In this document: positions 24,647 through 33,698 of the stretch, piece after piece
Numbering within the stretch: position 1 is the first letter of the stretch
Layout of the letters: each line of letters opens with the position of its first letter
Source of the DNA: Desulfobacterales bacterium
Lineage (GTDB): Bacteria > Desulfobacterota > Desulfobacteria > Desulfobacterales > Desulfobacteraceae
Reading direction: 5' to 3'
DNA: 58,984 nucleotides
NCBI GenBank assembly: GCA_022361395.1
Contig: JAKSAX010000150.1
Location: forward strand, 1-58,984
The notes under the pieces: generated by a model
The model's database searches: none
Seen by the model: only the letters and a program-made list of their open reading frames with translations
What the model was told of the DNA's origin: nothing
Made by a program: the position numbers and the translations under genes

Positions 24647-26527
24647 TTATACGACTCCTAGCAACCGGTTAATCTCTGAAATGGGTCTCGGGGGGCTTAA
24701 CCTGGGAATGCACCTGAAGGTCTCATCCAGGGTGGTTACACCTGTGGATACCTTTGACAGGGCGTCTTCCATCAGGGTGACAAGTCCTGTGGTTTCCAGT
24801 GCAATCCGCCTGAGTTCATAGCTGGACTGGCAGCTTAAGATGGCCTCTTTTATAAATTCATTGAGCACCAGCATTTCAAACACAGCTACCCGTCCTTTAT
24901 AACCGGTGTGATTGCAAACCGGACATCCCCGGCCTTTTACCAGGTCGTATTTAGCCATTTCCTCCGGGCCGTATTCCAGCAGTTTCAAATCTGCGGGGGA
25001 CGGCCTGTAATCTTCCTTGCAGTGGGGACAGATCCGCCGGAGCAGGCGCTGGGCCAGTACGCAGTTGACTGTGGACGCAATGAGAAAGGGTTCAATATCC
25101 ATGTTCATCAGCCGGATCAGACCGCTGATGCTGTCTTCGGTATGAAATGAGGTCAGCACCTTATGACCGGTCAATGAGGCATGGACCGCCACACCGGCAG
25201 AGTAATTGTCCCTGATTTCACCAATCACAATAACATCCGGGTCCTGGCGGACCACATGGCGCAGGGTCTCTTCAAAGGTCCGGTTGATTCCCGCGTCAAT
25301 GGAGCATTGTGAAATACCCTCCACAACATATTCCACAGGATCCTCAGCCGTTACAATACTGGTCTGGGGATTGCTGATATCTGAAACGCAGGAGTAGAGG
25401 GTGGTGGTCTTTCCGGATCCTGTGGGGCCTGTGATTATCATTACCCCGGATGGGGATTTTAACACATCTTCCCGGAAACGGTTCAGCATTTTAGGCTGCA
25501 TTCCGATCCCGTCGATTTTTATAACCTGGTCAATCCTGTTCAGGATTCTTAATACTATTTTTTCACCAAAAACCGTGACGAAAAAAGATGTTCTCAGATC
25601 ATAGGAGTTTCCCTGGTGGTGAAAAGACATCCGGCCGTCCTGGTGCCGTCTTTTTTCAGCAATATTGGCCTTGCACAGTATTTTTATCCTGGCCGAAACC
25701 ATTGAAGCGGCGTTGATGGGAAACATCTTAAAGGGAACCAGAATGCCGTCAACCCGGAATCTGACCTGCAGACGCTCGTCAAAAGGCTCAATGTGAATAT
25801 CGCTGGCACCCTGGTCAATGGCATTGGCGATAATGGAGTCCACTATGCCAATGGCGGTGTTTTCATCCACAACACCTTTGGTCTGGGCAGTGCCGCTGTC
25901 CAGGCGTTCAAGTTTTTTTTCAATCATATTGGGCGATGCGATGCCCATGATGAAGTTTTTACCGAACAGCTTTTGAGCCCCCTGGATGTCAGACTTGTTA
26001 AACGGGTCGGCAAAGGCGACCAGGGGTTTGTCGTTTGCCATGTGCACCGGTAAAAAATGGTTTGCGATGCACCATTTGATAGGGATGTTTTCCAGCAGTT
26101 TATTGTCCACATCCTGGATGGACAGGTCGATGAACGGAAAGCCAAGCTGGACGGAAAGTGCCTCAATAAAGGCACTTTCGCTCATATACTGGTTTTCAAT
26201 GATGATCTGCCCCAGGCGTTTATTCTTCTGGTTTTTCTGGATACTCAGGGCCGCGTTGAGTTTTTCCTGGGGAAGATACCCGAATTCAACCATAAGATCG
26301 CCGATGCGAAGGGAAAGGTGGTTTTTGCGCAGTACGTCTTTAACCTTTTCCTCATCAATGTACTTCAGGTCTTTAAGGGTATCAAGAAGGGTTTTGCCCG
26401 GTGACAGCTTTGACTTGACCCGCATGGCATACTGGGCTTTTTTACTTGTCAGCAGGCCTTCTTTGATCAGCAGGGAAACAATCTCACCAGGGTTTGTGTC
26501 AAATTTATGGGGGGCTTTGGGTTTCAA
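24647..26527 (-). CDS. GspE/PilB-type ATPase with c-di-GMP-binding MshEN domain (second copy)
   Basis: The 626-residue motor has Walker A GPTGSGKT (367-374), Walker B (DPDVIVIGEIRD), a His box (LTSFHTED) and zinc cysteines 500/503 and 535/538. Residues about 72-135 match the MshEN two-part c-di-GMP motif: RIGDLMVEFGYLPQEKLNAA followed by RLGQIIIENQYMSESAFIEA and then LSVQLGFPF. The start is TTG with GGAG about 15 nt upstream, wider than usual, so the start is uncertain. A structured leader (26555-26693) precedes it and an HDOD gene follows. It probably powers a pilus or secretion system whose other parts lie outside the window. Confidence 0.87.
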   Translation of the reverse strand: MKPKAPHKFDTNPGEIVSLLIKEGLLTSKKAQYAMRVKSKLSPGKTLLDTLKDLKYIDEEKVKDVLRKNHLSLRIGDLMVEFGYLPQEKLNAALSIQKNQKNKRLGQIIIENQYMSESAFIEALSVQLGFPFIDLSIQDVDNKLLENIPIKWCIANHFLPVHMANDKPLVAFADPFNKSDIQGAQKLFGKNFIMGIASPNMIEKKLERLDSGTAQTKGVVDENTAIGIVDSIIANAIDQGASDIHIEPFDERLQVRFRVDGILVPFKMFPINAASMVSARIKILCKANIAEKRRHQDGRMSFHHQGNSYDLRTSFFVTVFGEKIVLRILNRIDQVIKIDGIGMQPKMLNRFREDVLKSPSGVMIITGPTGSGKTTTLYSCVSDISNPQTSIVTAEDPVEYVVEGISQCSIDAGINRTFEETLRHVVRQDPDVIVIGEIRDNYSAGVAVHASLTGHKVLTSFHTEDSISGLIRLMNMDIEPFLIASTVNCVLAQRLLRRICPHCKEDYRPSPADLKLLEYGPEEMAKYDLVKGRGCPVCNHTGYKGRVAVFEMLVLNEFIKEAILSCQSSYELRRIALETTGLVTLMEDALSKVSTGVTTLDETFRCIPRLSPPRPISEINRLLGVV

Positions 26528-26554
26528 TACCGGTATCGGTCTCCAAAATTGCAG

Positions 26555-26693
26555 TTAACGATGCGCATACCTCGGGCCAATGTCTATGGCAAATCGTAAA
26601 TTATGTTCCGAAACCACAGGACCCCTTTTCATGGTTCCGGGGGGGCGACTTCCGTATGCGACAATCTGTTTTCTTCTGGTGATTGCCCGTTAA
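26555..26693 (-). ncRNA. Predicted structured leader RNA upstream of the gspE-type/HDOD pair
   Basis: On the minus strand four helices can be drawn. P1 is UUAACG/CGUUAA (26688-26693 with 26555-26560). P2 is GGCAAUC/GAUUGUC (26681-26687 with 26660-26666). P3 is GCAUAC/GUAUGC (26654-26659 with 26565-26570). P4 is CCGGAACCA/UGGUUUCGG (26632-26640 with 26608-26616). P1 encloses P2 and P3 as a three-way junction, and P4 caps P3. P2 and P4 each contain a G-U pair that fits only the minus strand. I could not match it to a known riboswitch; the GEMM-I consensus is absent. Confidence 0.45.
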
Positions 26694-26804
26694 TTGATGG
26701 GTTTCAGAGCATTATTTCAATAATCTTTGTTAATTAGCAATAGTCTGTCAGTGAAGTCAACCGAAGAATCCCTTTAGGGTGCTGTTTTTGCTCCGGTTTG
26801 ACGG

Positions 26805-27227
26805 TTATTTCAGGCTGTTGTCCAGTTTCTCTTTTTCAAGGGCTACAATCCGTTGCAGATCTTTGTACGGGATCTGTTTTTTCATCCCCGGACAGGAATT
26901 TGCCATAATATCCCAGTTCTCGGGGTTTTTGATGATGGTTTTTATAAATGGCCAGGCTTTGCACATATAAGGCTTTACAGGGTGGATGGTACATTGTTTT
27001 TCAGGATCGAAAAAGATGCAGGTCTCATGGTCATTGAGGGTCAGAACCGGCCTGGTGCCTGACATGTCGCAATAGGTATCCACAAATGAGTCCGGGTCCG
27101 CTTTTATAAAATCGCTGATATTTTTAATGTCTGTCCCGGTAACATAGGTTCCGCCGAAGCCTGTGCAGCACTGTCCGCAGAGCCGGCAGTCAAATATATC
27201 CCGGGATGTTTTTTCATTAGAAGCCAT
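26805..27227 (-). CDS. YkgJ-type cysteine-cluster protein
   Basis: The 140-residue small cytoplasmic protein has CRLCGQCC near the N-terminus (Cys14, 17, 20, 21) and a second group (CIFFDPEKQCTIHPVKPYMC ... NSC), the hallmark of the YkgJ/UPF0153 family, which probably binds zinc or Fe-S. Function unknown in the family. The start overlaps the recR stop by 11 bp, so it is the last gene of a dnaX-ybaB-recR operon. Confidence 0.85.
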   Translation of the reverse strand: MASNEKTSRDIFDCRLCGQCCTGFGGTYVTGTDIKNISDFIKADPDSFVDTYCDMSGTRPVLTLNDHETCIFFDPEKQCTIHPVKPYMCKAWPFIKTIIKNPENWDIMANSCPGMKKQIPYKDLQRIVALEKEKLDNSLK

Positions 27228-27816
27228 ATCTTTTTTCCATAGCCTTTTGCATGGTCAGGGGGTCAACATACTGAAGATCCCCGCCCATGGGCACGCCTGA
27301 GGCAATCCGTGTCAGTTTGATTTTCGAATCTCTCAACCTGTCCAGAATATAAGACGCTGTTGCCTCTCCTTCAACATTGGTTTTTGTAGCAAGGATAATT
27401 TCAGAAACGCTTTCCGAATTTGTCCGGTTAAATAACTCTGCCAGTCGGATGTCATCCGGTCCGATTCCGTCTATAGGGGAGAGGGCGCCCCCAAGGATGT
27501 GGTAGGTGCCTGAAAAAGCATTGGCCTTTTCAATGGCAGCCATGTCTGTGGGGTTTTCAACCACACAGATGACGGAACTGTCCCTTGCCGGATCTGCGCA
27601 GATCCGGCATTGATCCGTATCACTGAGGGCAAAGCAGGAGGTGCAGAGCCTGACACTGCTCTTTAATTCAATAATATCGCCCGCCAGGGCCGCTGCTTCA
27701 TGGTCCGGTGCATGAAGTATATGCAGGGCCAGCCGTTCAGCGGTTTTTTTTCCTATCCCCGGCAGGGTGGACAGGGAGTGAATCAGTTTTAAAATTGCTT
27801 CCGGGTAATGGTTCAC
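27217..27816 (-). CDS. recR: Recombination protein RecR
   Basis: The 199-residue recombination mediator works with RecO/RecF to load RecA at gaps. It has an N-terminal helix-hairpin-helix (LPGIGKKTAERLALHIL), a zinc finger (CTSCFALSDTDQCRIC), a Toprim domain with CVVENPTDMAAIEKAN, and a C-terminal tail with ATASYILDRL. The length is normal. The order dnaX-ybaB-recR is widely conserved. Confidence 0.96.
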   Translation of the reverse strand: MNHYPEAILKLIHSLSTLPGIGKKTAERLALHILHAPDHEAAALAGDIIELKSSVRLCTSCFALSDTDQCRICADPARDSSVICVVENPTDMAAIEKANAFSGTYHILGGALSPIDGIGPDDIRLAELFNRTNSESVSEIILATKTNVEGEATASYILDRLRDSKIKLTRIASGVPMGGDLQYVDPLTMQKAMEKRYGF

Positions 27817-27852
27817 AACAGGTAGTTAAGAATGCTCGGCCGCAGGGCCGGA

Positions 27853-28167
27853 TTACAGGCCCGGAATATTGAAGCCGCCGGTCAGTTTACCCATTTCCGA
27901 AGAAACCATCTCCTGGGATTTGTTCAGGGCATCATTTACTGCTGCCAGTACAAGGTCCTGCAGCATCTCAATATCTTCGGGATCAACCACCTCTTTTTCC
28001 AGTACGATGGAGTCAATTTTCTGACTGCCGTTGGCCACAACCTTGACCATGCCGCCGCCTGCAGAGGCTTCTACTGTTTTCTTTGCCAGCTCTTCCTGGG
28101 TTTTCAGCATTTTTTTCTGAAGCTTTTGTGCCTGCTTCATCATGGTGTTCATATTTTTCATAGTCAT
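27853..28167 (-). CDS. YbaB/EbfC nucleoid-associated protein
   Basis: The 104-residue DNA-binding protein of the YbaB/EbfC family starts [20 protein letters not shown] and has the [12 protein letters not shown] core and [17 protein letters not shown] helix. A second in-frame ATG three codons in could also serve. It lies between dnaX and recR, the usual place. Confidence 0.93.
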   Translation of the reverse strand: MTMKNMNTMMKQAQKLQKKMLKTQEELAKKTVEASAGGGMVKVVANGSQKIDSIVLEKEVVDPEDIEMLQDLVLAAVNDALNKSQEMVSSEMGKLTGGFNIPGL

Positions 28168-28199
28168 ACACTCCTGTGTTTGTCCTGATATTATGGGTT

Positions 28200-29984
28200 T
28201 TATAGTATTATTTCACCGTTAAACAATTGTCTGGCCTCCTGGACCATGGGATGTCTGGATGCTGCCTGCCTGGCCTGCTCTTCTGCTTTCCGGTCTTCGG
28301 AAGGACCCGCAGGGGCGGATGTCCTGGCCTTGATTTTAATGGTAATGGATTTGCCAAGGAACGATTTACTCAACGCCTGCAGCTCCTTATCCTTGGTTTT
28401 AAGCCTTGACGACTCAAAAGCAGAGCAGGCGTCCAGTTCAACAACTACCTCCCGGTCCCCCGAAGTATCTGCCTTTCCCTTTGAAAACAGGCCGAAAATA
28501 AAGGGCAGCTTTTTCTGCAGCATGTTCAGGAATTCAGGCCAGGTACCTGCCCCTTCCGGCCGGGAAGGGGGATTGCCCTGTGGTATCGGTTCCTGATGCT
28601 GTTGCGGTCCGCTGTTTTCCCGGTGCGGAGGCGGGTCCTGCCGGGGAGGCGGTGGCGCCTCCAGTCTAACAGGTTCCTGCCTTATCTGCCGGTGAGGCGG
28701 CCGGTTCTGTTCTGCCTGCGGCATTTTTCCTGGTGCGTTTCCCGCCGGTACCTGCTGCGCCGCCTCCGGCTGGGGTGATGCGGATGCCGGAGAGCCGCTC
28801 GAAATACCCTGGGCCGGGATATTTGAGAATTTAGTATCGATCTGGCGGGCAAGGGTATCAAGCTTGGTGATGACCTGGCCCAGCTGGGCGCCCGGATTGA
28901 TCTGGATCAGTTTGAGCAGGACCATTTCAACAGCAGTCTGGGTATGGGAAGAAAAACGGACCAGTGTTTCTTCATCCAGAAGCAGCTGGAGCAGCATGCC
29001 CAGGTAAGTCGGGGTAACTTGCGAAACCGCCTGGAACAATACCTCTTTTTCCGTGTCTATCAGGTTAAGTGCCGGGGTCTCGGTTCCGCATAGTTTAATG
29101 ATATTCAAATTCCGGAAGTGGAGTATAATATCCCCATAAAATTTTTTTAAATCCATCCCGGAATCGTTCACCCGTTCAACAAGGCGGATCAGGCTTGCTC
29201 CGTCCTTATTAAATATGCCTGATGAGATGTCAAACATCAACTGCCTGTCCATCACCCCCAGGTTGTCCACAACAGTCTCATGGGTAATTGTTTTTTCAGT
29301 GCCTGCTGACAATACCCGGTCCAGCAGGCTTAAGGAATCCCTTATGGAGCCGTCTGCTTCAAGGGCGATAAGGTCGAGACTCTCCTTGTCCACTGAAAAT
29401 TCCTCTTTCAGGGCAAGATCCGCCAGATGGGCTGATATCTGCTCAAGGGGGATCCGGCTCAGGTCATGGCGCTGGCATCTTGACAGGATCGTTGCCGGAA
29501 GCTTGTGAACTTCAGTTGTGGCAAATATAAAAAGGACATGGGCCGGCGGCTCTTCAAGGGTTTTGAGCAACGCGTTGAATGCCGCGACCGACAGCATGTG
29601 AACTTCGTCAATAATATAAATTTTCAACCGGGCGGAGGCCGGCATATACGTTACATTTTCCCGAAGATCCCTGATCTGTTCAACACTGTTGTTGGAGGCA
29701 CCGTCGATTTCAAACACATCTGCACAATGGCCGTTAATGATATCTGTACATATTTTGCAGGTGTTGCAGGGCTGTGGTGCCGGGCCCCGGGAGCAGGCCA
29801 TGGCCTTGGCCAGAATTCTGGCAATGGTGGTCTTGCCTGTTCCCCTCGGCCCTGTGAGTAGAATGGCGTGGGCAACACGGTCCCCGGTTATGGCATTGGC
29901 CAGGGTGGTGGTTACATGTGCCTGACCGACAACATCTTCAAATGTCTGGGGCCGGTATTTTAATGCTAAAACTTGGTAAGACAT
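28200..29984 (-). CDS. dnaX: DNA polymerase III subunits gamma/tau
   Basis: Clamp-loader ATPase of the replisome, 594 residues. It has Walker [10 protein letters not shown] (about 45-53), a zinc module ([16 protein letters not shown]), DEVHML and the SRC motif. The linker at about 395-480 is rich in Pro, Gln, Arg and Gly and leads to the tau region (about 485-594), which contacts the polymerase and helicase. No obvious slippery frameshift signal (A AAA AAG type) is visible at the gamma boundary, so a gamma form is not evident. The upstream promoter (30111-30139) gives a leader of about 120 nt. Confidence 0.95.
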   Translation of the reverse strand: MSYQVLALKYRPQTFEDVVGQAHVTTTLANAITGDRVAHAILLTGPRGTGKTTIARILAKAMACSRGPAPQPCNTCKICTDIINGHCADVFEIDGASNNSVEQIRDLRENVTYMPASARLKIYIIDEVHMLSVAAFNALLKTLEEPPAHVLFIFATTEVHKLPATILSRCQRHDLSRIPLEQISAHLADLALKEEFSVDKESLDLIALEADGSIRDSLSLLDRVLSAGTEKTITHETVVDNLGVMDRQLMFDISSGIFNKDGASLIRLVERVNDSGMDLKKFYGDIILHFRNLNIIKLCGTETPALNLIDTEKEVLFQAVSQVTPTYLGMLLQLLLDEETLVRFSSHTQTAVEMVLLKLIQINPGAQLGQVITKLDTLARQIDTKFSNIPAQGISSGSPASASPQPEAAQQVPAGNAPGKMPQAEQNRPPHRQIRQEPVRLEAPPPPRQDPPPHRENSGPQQHQEPIPQGNPPSRPEGAGTWPEFLNMLQKKLPFIFGLFSKGKADTSGDREVVVELDACSAFESSRLKTKDKELQALSKSFLGKSITIKIKARTSAPAGPSEDRKAEEQARQAASRHPMVQEARQLFNGEIIL

Positions 29985-29997
29985 GAGCCTGAAAGCT

Positions 29998-30031
29998 TAG
30001 GTGGCGGAGACGACGGGATCAGGACCCAATG
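29998..30031. other. tRNA-Ser 3'-end look-alike in the dnaX leader
   Basis: The plus-strand string GGTGGCGGAGA at 30000-30010 is identical to that at the 3' end of the tRNA-Ser gene (30221-30231), and the next 17 positions match at 11 in an ungapped comparison (GGGAT and ACCC preserved). On the minus strand it reads as a degenerate T-arm, acceptor strand and CCA. No matching 5' half of a tRNA is found, so it is not a tRNA gene. It could be a relic or a leader structure. Confidence 0.4.
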
Positions 30032-30110
30032 TCCCGGATTCCACCTTTGCTGCGCCGCTTGTCATCCTTAAAATTTTGTTTGCATACCTTAACTTGGTAT
30101 CAGACCCACT

Positions 30111-30139
30111 TTTATACCAGAGGGGAGAGGTGGGGTCAA
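30111..30139 (-). promoter_or_regulatory. dnaX promoter
   Basis: On the minus strand TTGACC (30139-30134), a 17-nt spacer and TATAAA (30116-30111) lie downstream of the tRNA-Ser terminator and upstream of dnaX. The leader folds partly: ATACC/GGTAT just after the start, and a GGTGGA/TCCGCCACC stem closer to dnaX. Confidence 0.65.
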
Positions 30140-30173
30140 CCAAGGGGTGGATTATTTGTCAGGGTAATTCCAA

Positions 30174-30208
30174 TAAAAAAGGCCTGAAGTGAAACCACCT
30201 CAGGCCTT
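30174..30208 (-). terminator. tRNA-Ser terminator
   Basis: AAGGCCTGA (30179-30187) pairs with TCAGGCCTT (30200-30208); on the minus strand the stem is followed by TTTTTTATT. It lies just past the tRNA-Ser gene. Confidence 0.88.
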
Positions 30209-30221
30209 GAACTTTTTATGG

Positions 30222-30313
<92 letters not shown>

Positions 30314-30332
30314 GCAATCAATTAACCCGGGC

Positions 30333-30361
30333 AAAGTAGTATCTTTTCCAAAATATGTCAA
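30333..30361 (-). promoter_or_regulatory. tRNA-Ser promoter
   Basis: On the minus strand TTGACA (30361-30356), a 17-nt spacer and TACTTT (30338-30333). The TGA inside the -35 is the stop codon of the methyltransferase gene (30358-30360). Confidence 0.65.
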
Positions 30362-31080
30362 GGATTAAAGAGCATTTTGTATGCTTTTGTCGGATTGTTT
30401 TTATTGTCGTTCAGGTACAGGGGGGGCAGAACCCTGCAGGATGATTTGATATTTTTAACAGCAGAAACAATAACCCGCTTTGCGTTTTTTCCCTCCAGAG
30501 GATGGATAAATCGAAGCCATTCAGGTAACATTGATGTTTCAGAGATGGCCTGGCAGAGGTCGAACAGGCGTTCAGACGGGAAAATTATCACCATCCGGCC
30601 TTTTGGTTTCAGCAGGTCATCCGCCCTGGTGAAAAGCCGGCCGATGGTCAACTCTAATTCATGTCTGGCAGTTGCCCTTTGCAGGTCCGGGTTCACTCGT
30701 CCGCTGTTTGCCTTTTTATACGGTGGGTTGGAAATGATCAGGTCAAAGGGCGCCGGGTCTACAGGCAGCCCATTGTCTTTAATATCGGCGTGGATAATGG
30801 AAACGGTGTCCTGCATATTGTTTTCAGCGATGTTCTGCGCTGCAAGGTCTGCCAGTTCTTTTTGGATCTCAATGCCGGTAATGGACGTGCCGGGGTGTCT
30901 GAATCCGACTATCAGGGGCATGATGCCGCAGCCGCAGCCAATGTCCAGAATCCGGGCGCCGGGGGCAGGGGACAGATGCGAACAAAGGATGACAGGGTCT
31001 ATTGTGTACCGGTATCCGGTCCGGGGTTGTCTTAAACGCAGTCTCCCGTTAAACAGGGATTCAACTGTGGATTTTTCCAA
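30358..31080 (-). CDS. TrmN6-like tRNA1(Val) adenine-N6 methyltransferase
   Basis: The 240-residue class I SAM-dependent methyltransferase has the SAM site DIGCGCG (46-52) and the N6-adenine motif NPPY (118-121). It starts with LRQPRTGYRYTIDPVILCSH, typical of the YfiC/TrmN6 group, which modifies A37 of tRNA-Val. Other N6-MTases of this shape cannot be excluded. Its start overlaps the DciA-like gene by 20 bp. Confidence 0.87.
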   Translation of the reverse strand: MEKSTVESLFNGRLRLRQPRTGYRYTIDPVILCSHLSPAPGARILDIGCGCGIMPLIVGFRHPGTSITGIEIQKELADLAAQNIAENNMQDTVSIIHADIKDNGLPVDPAPFDLIISNPPYKKANSGRVNPDLQRATARHELELTIGRLFTRADDLLKPKGRMVIIFPSERLFDLCQAISETSMLPEWLRFIHPLEGKNAKRVIVSAVKNIKSSCRVLPPLYLNDNKNNPTKAYKMLFNP

Positions 31081-31381
31081 TTTTAAAGCGAATCCTGGTG
31101 ATCAGAGGCTTGTCCATGTGCTTGTTCAGGTTGGTGATCATCTCTTTTTCAAGGAATTTAAGTTGGTGTATCCAGGCCGAACTGGACACGTTAACGGATA
31201 AGACGCCGTCTTTGAAGGCGTCAGGCTTGGCATTCATGGCAATGGGGCTGCCCACTGCGGTATCCCAGATATCCCAGATCAGCGTCATCTCGGTATCCAT
31301 TGCCGGCCGGTATTTGCCCAGGGCTTTGGTCAGGATGTCGCTGATATGGACCAGTTTGCCGTTTTTGTCTGTTTTGCTCAA
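31061..31381 (-). CDS. DUF721 / DciA-family protein
   Basis: The 106-residue small basic protein has the DUF721 pattern (ILTKALGKY, WDIWDTAVGSPIAMNAKPDA, GVLSVNVSSSAWIHQLKFLE). DciA proteins with this fold load the replicative helicase in bacteria that lack DnaC/DnaI; here the domain stands alone and short, so the role is inferred. It is the first gene of a leftward pair with the methyltransferase. The 258 bp between it and hflK shows no clear gene. Confidence 0.83.
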   Translation of the reverse strand: MSKTDKNGKLVHISDILTKALGKYRPAMDTEMTLIWDIWDTAVGSPIAMNAKPDAFKDGVLSVNVSSSAWIHQLKFLEKEMITNLNKHMDKPLITRIRFKIGKIHS

Positions 31382-31639
31382 AATTACCTTCCCTGTTTCA
31401 AAAAGCTGTGCATTGACCTTATAATAAATGTAATATCACAGAACGGCAATGGAATATACCCCCAATGGTAATATTCAAAGTCCGGGATTCAAGCGCTCTT
31501 TCACGGGGGAATCCTTAAATAAATATTGCCTTTTAGGCTTGATAATTATAAATAAAGTCATATTTTGCCTTCACGATGATTCGGAATAAATTAACCATGT
31601 AACCGCGACAAAGGACTCTCAGTAATAGGATAAAAATTT

Positions 31640-32710
31640 ATGAATTGGGATTGGGAAAAGCTTAGGGAAAATCAGCAAAAATACGAACAGAATAAGGGGG
31701 GTGGCCCGGGCATGCCCAGACCGCCTCAGATGGATGATCTTGTAAATAAATTTAAAGGGTTTAAATTCCCGGGTATGTTTTTTGTCGGTCTGTTGCTGCT
31801 GGCGGTGTTTTTGGGATCTTCCATGTTCTTTACCGTTGGGCGGAGTGAGGTTGGTGTGATTCAGCGGTTTGGCAAGTATGAACGGCTGGCTCAGCCCGGT
31901 CTGAATTTTAAGCTGCCCACGGGTATAGAAAAGGTAACCAAGGTCAACGTCAGGCAGCCTGAAACCGCCGAATTCGGCTTTAAAACCTATAATAGTACCG
32001 GGTACCGGACTTCTGCGGATTCATCCAGGCAGGAATCCTCTCTCATGCTCACCGGGGATCTGAATGTTGCTGTTGTGCCATGGATCGTTCAGTACCGCCG
32101 GTCCAATCCCAGGGATTACCTGTTTAACGTCAAGGATGTAAGCTCTTTGCTTCGCCATATGTCAGAAGCCACCATGCGGACGGTAATCGGTGACAGAAGT
32201 ATTAACGAGGTTATTTCAAGCCGTGCGGAAATTGCCAGTGCTGCAAAGGAGATGCTCCAGACAGAGATGGATAAAGCCAAGGCCGGTATCAGCATTGTTA
32301 ATATAGAGATGAAAAAGACCAATGTGCCGGAACCGGTTCAGGCCTCTTTTAATGAGGTCAATCAGGCTATCCAGGAAAAGGAGCAGACCATCTACAAAGC
32401 CAGGGAGGAGTATAACAAGGCTGTTCCGCTGGCAAGAGGTGAGGCCAAACGTCTGATCAAGGATGCCGAGGGGTATGCCATCGACCGCGTAAACCGTGCC
32501 CAGGGTGATGCCACAAAGTTCAAGGCGGTATATGACGCCTATGCCCAGGCAAAGGATGTCACCAAAAAGCGGATGTATCTGGAGTCCATGCTGGAAGTGC
32601 TGCCGAAAGTGGGCAGCAAGTATATTATTGATGCAGACCAGAAAAACCTGCTCCCGTTTTTGAATATGGGGGATAAAATGCCGGACAGATTTCTTCAGAA
32701 GGGTGAATAA
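31640..32710 (+). CDS. hflK: HflK membrane protein
   Basis: The 356-residue SPFH/prohibitin-family protein has a Gly/Pro-rich N-terminus, one membrane segment (about 45-68) and the SPFH domain (about 70-250, from VGRSEVGVIQRFGKYERLAQ). The C-terminal coiled-coil region is rich in Ala and Glu. With HflC it forms the periplasmic cage around FtsH. hflC starts 2 bp after its stop. Confidence 0.93.
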   Translation: MNWDWEKLRENQQKYEQNKGGGPGMPRPPQMDDLVNKFKGFKFPGMFFVGLLLLAVFLGSSMFFTVGRSEVGVIQRFGKYERLAQPGLNFKLPTGIEKVTKVNVRQPETAEFGFKTYNSTGYRTSADSSRQESSLMLTGDLNVAVVPWIVQYRRSNPRDYLFNVKDVSSLLRHMSEATMRTVIGDRSINEVISSRAEIASAAKEMLQTEMDKAKAGISIVNIEMKKTNVPEPVQASFNEVNQAIQEKEQTIYKAREEYNKAVPLARGEAKRLIKDAEGYAIDRVNRAQGDATKFKAVYDAYAQAKDVTKKRMYLESMLEVLPKVGSKYIIDADQKNLLPFLNMGDKMPDRFLQKGE

Positions 32711-32712
32711 AG

Positions 32713-33681
32713 ATGGATAATAGTCGTATGAATAATATTAAGATTGGAATTCTGGCCGCTGTTGCAATTGTGGTCATGTTGTTTTTCGGATCTGCCTATG
32801 TCGTTGATGAGACTGAGCAGGTTGTTGTTACCCAGTTCGGGCGGATTGTCGGTGATGCGGTAAAGGAGCCCGGGCTTAAGTTTAAGATTCCTTTTATTCA
32901 AAAGGCAAATTATTTTCCTAAAAACCTGCTGGAGTGGGATGGCGATCCCGGCCAGGTGCCTACAAAGGATAAAACCTATATCTGGGTGGATACCTTTGCC
33001 CGCTGGAAGATCAGTGATCCCATTGTTTATTTCCAGACCGTTAAGGATGAGTTTTCCGGGCTGAAGCGCCTGGATGATATCATAGATCCTGCCATGCGGG
33101 ACCTTATCTCTGCGTATCCCCTTGTTGAAAGTGTCAGGAATACAGACCGTTCCATGGATACCTTTGAAGCAATTGGCTCCGGAAATGACGGCTCGAATAA
33201 AAAGAGGATGGTCCGGTACAAAGTTGATATCGGCCGTGCCCAGATTGCAGAACAGATTGAAAAGCAGGCCCGGGAAAAGCTGGCTGAATTCGGGATCGAG
33301 GTTGTGGATGTCAAGATTAAACGGATCAATTATATAGACAGCGTGCGTCGCTCCGTTTATGACAGGATGATCGCGGAGAGAAACCAGATTGCTGAAAAAT
33401 TCCGCGCAGAAGGAAAGGGGGAGGCAAGCAATATAAGGGGTGAGAAGGAAAAACAGCTTCAGGTGATCAAATCAGAAGCATACCGTGAGGCCCAGGCCAT
33501 TAAAGGTAAAGCCGATGCCAAGGCCACGCAGGTGTATGCGGAGGCTTACGGCCAGGACCCGGAGTTCTATGCCTTTCTGAAAACCATGGAATTGTATAAG
33601 TCTACCCTTGAGAAGGACAGTACGATGGTGCTTTCGACGGATTCCGAATTGATGAAGTATCTGAAGGGGAGTGGTGAGTAG
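32713..33681 (+). CDS. hflC: HflC membrane protein
   Basis: The 322-residue partner of HflK has one membrane segment (about 12-30) and an SPFH domain (VDETEQVVVTQFGRIVGDAV ... GLKFKIPFIQKANYF). The tail is a coiled coil with AEAYGQDPEFYAFLKTMELY, a typical HflC C-terminal motif. It regulates FtsH proteolysis. It ends shortly before a 13-bp hairpin. Confidence 0.93.
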   Translation: MDNSRMNNIKIGILAAVAIVVMLFFGSAYVVDETEQVVVTQFGRIVGDAVKEPGLKFKIPFIQKANYFPKNLLEWDGDPGQVPTKDKTYIWVDTFARWKISDPIVYFQTVKDEFSGLKRLDDIIDPAMRDLISAYPLVESVRNTDRSMDTFEAIGSGNDGSNKKRMVRYKVDIGRAQIAEQIEKQAREKLAEFGIEVVDVKIKRINYIDSVRRSVYDRMIAERNQIAEKFRAEGKGEASNIRGEKEKQLQVIKSEAYREAQAIKGKADAKATQVYAEAYGQDPEFYAFLKTMELYKSTLEKDSTMVLSTDSELMKYLKGSGE

Positions 33682-33698
33682 ATAAGCTGAATGGGTGT

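Noticed and set aside
26528-26804. GEMM-I c-di-GMP riboswitch before the second GspE-type gene
   Set aside because: The conserved GGCAAACC, GAAA-tetraloop and GACGCAAAGCC elements are missing. The helices found do not follow the GEMM-I layout, so only an unassigned structured leader is claimed.
28200-29984. Programmed frameshift in dnaX to make gamma
   Set aside because: No slippery A-rich heptamer plus stem-loop is visible at the expected place between the AAA+ part and the tau region.
29985-30178. SRP RNA (ffs) in the gap between tRNA-Ser and dnaX
   Set aside because: The location is right for ffs in many bacteria, but the invariant GGAAGxAGCAG-type apical region is absent on both strands. 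The gap holds a promoter and a tRNA-like hairpin instead.
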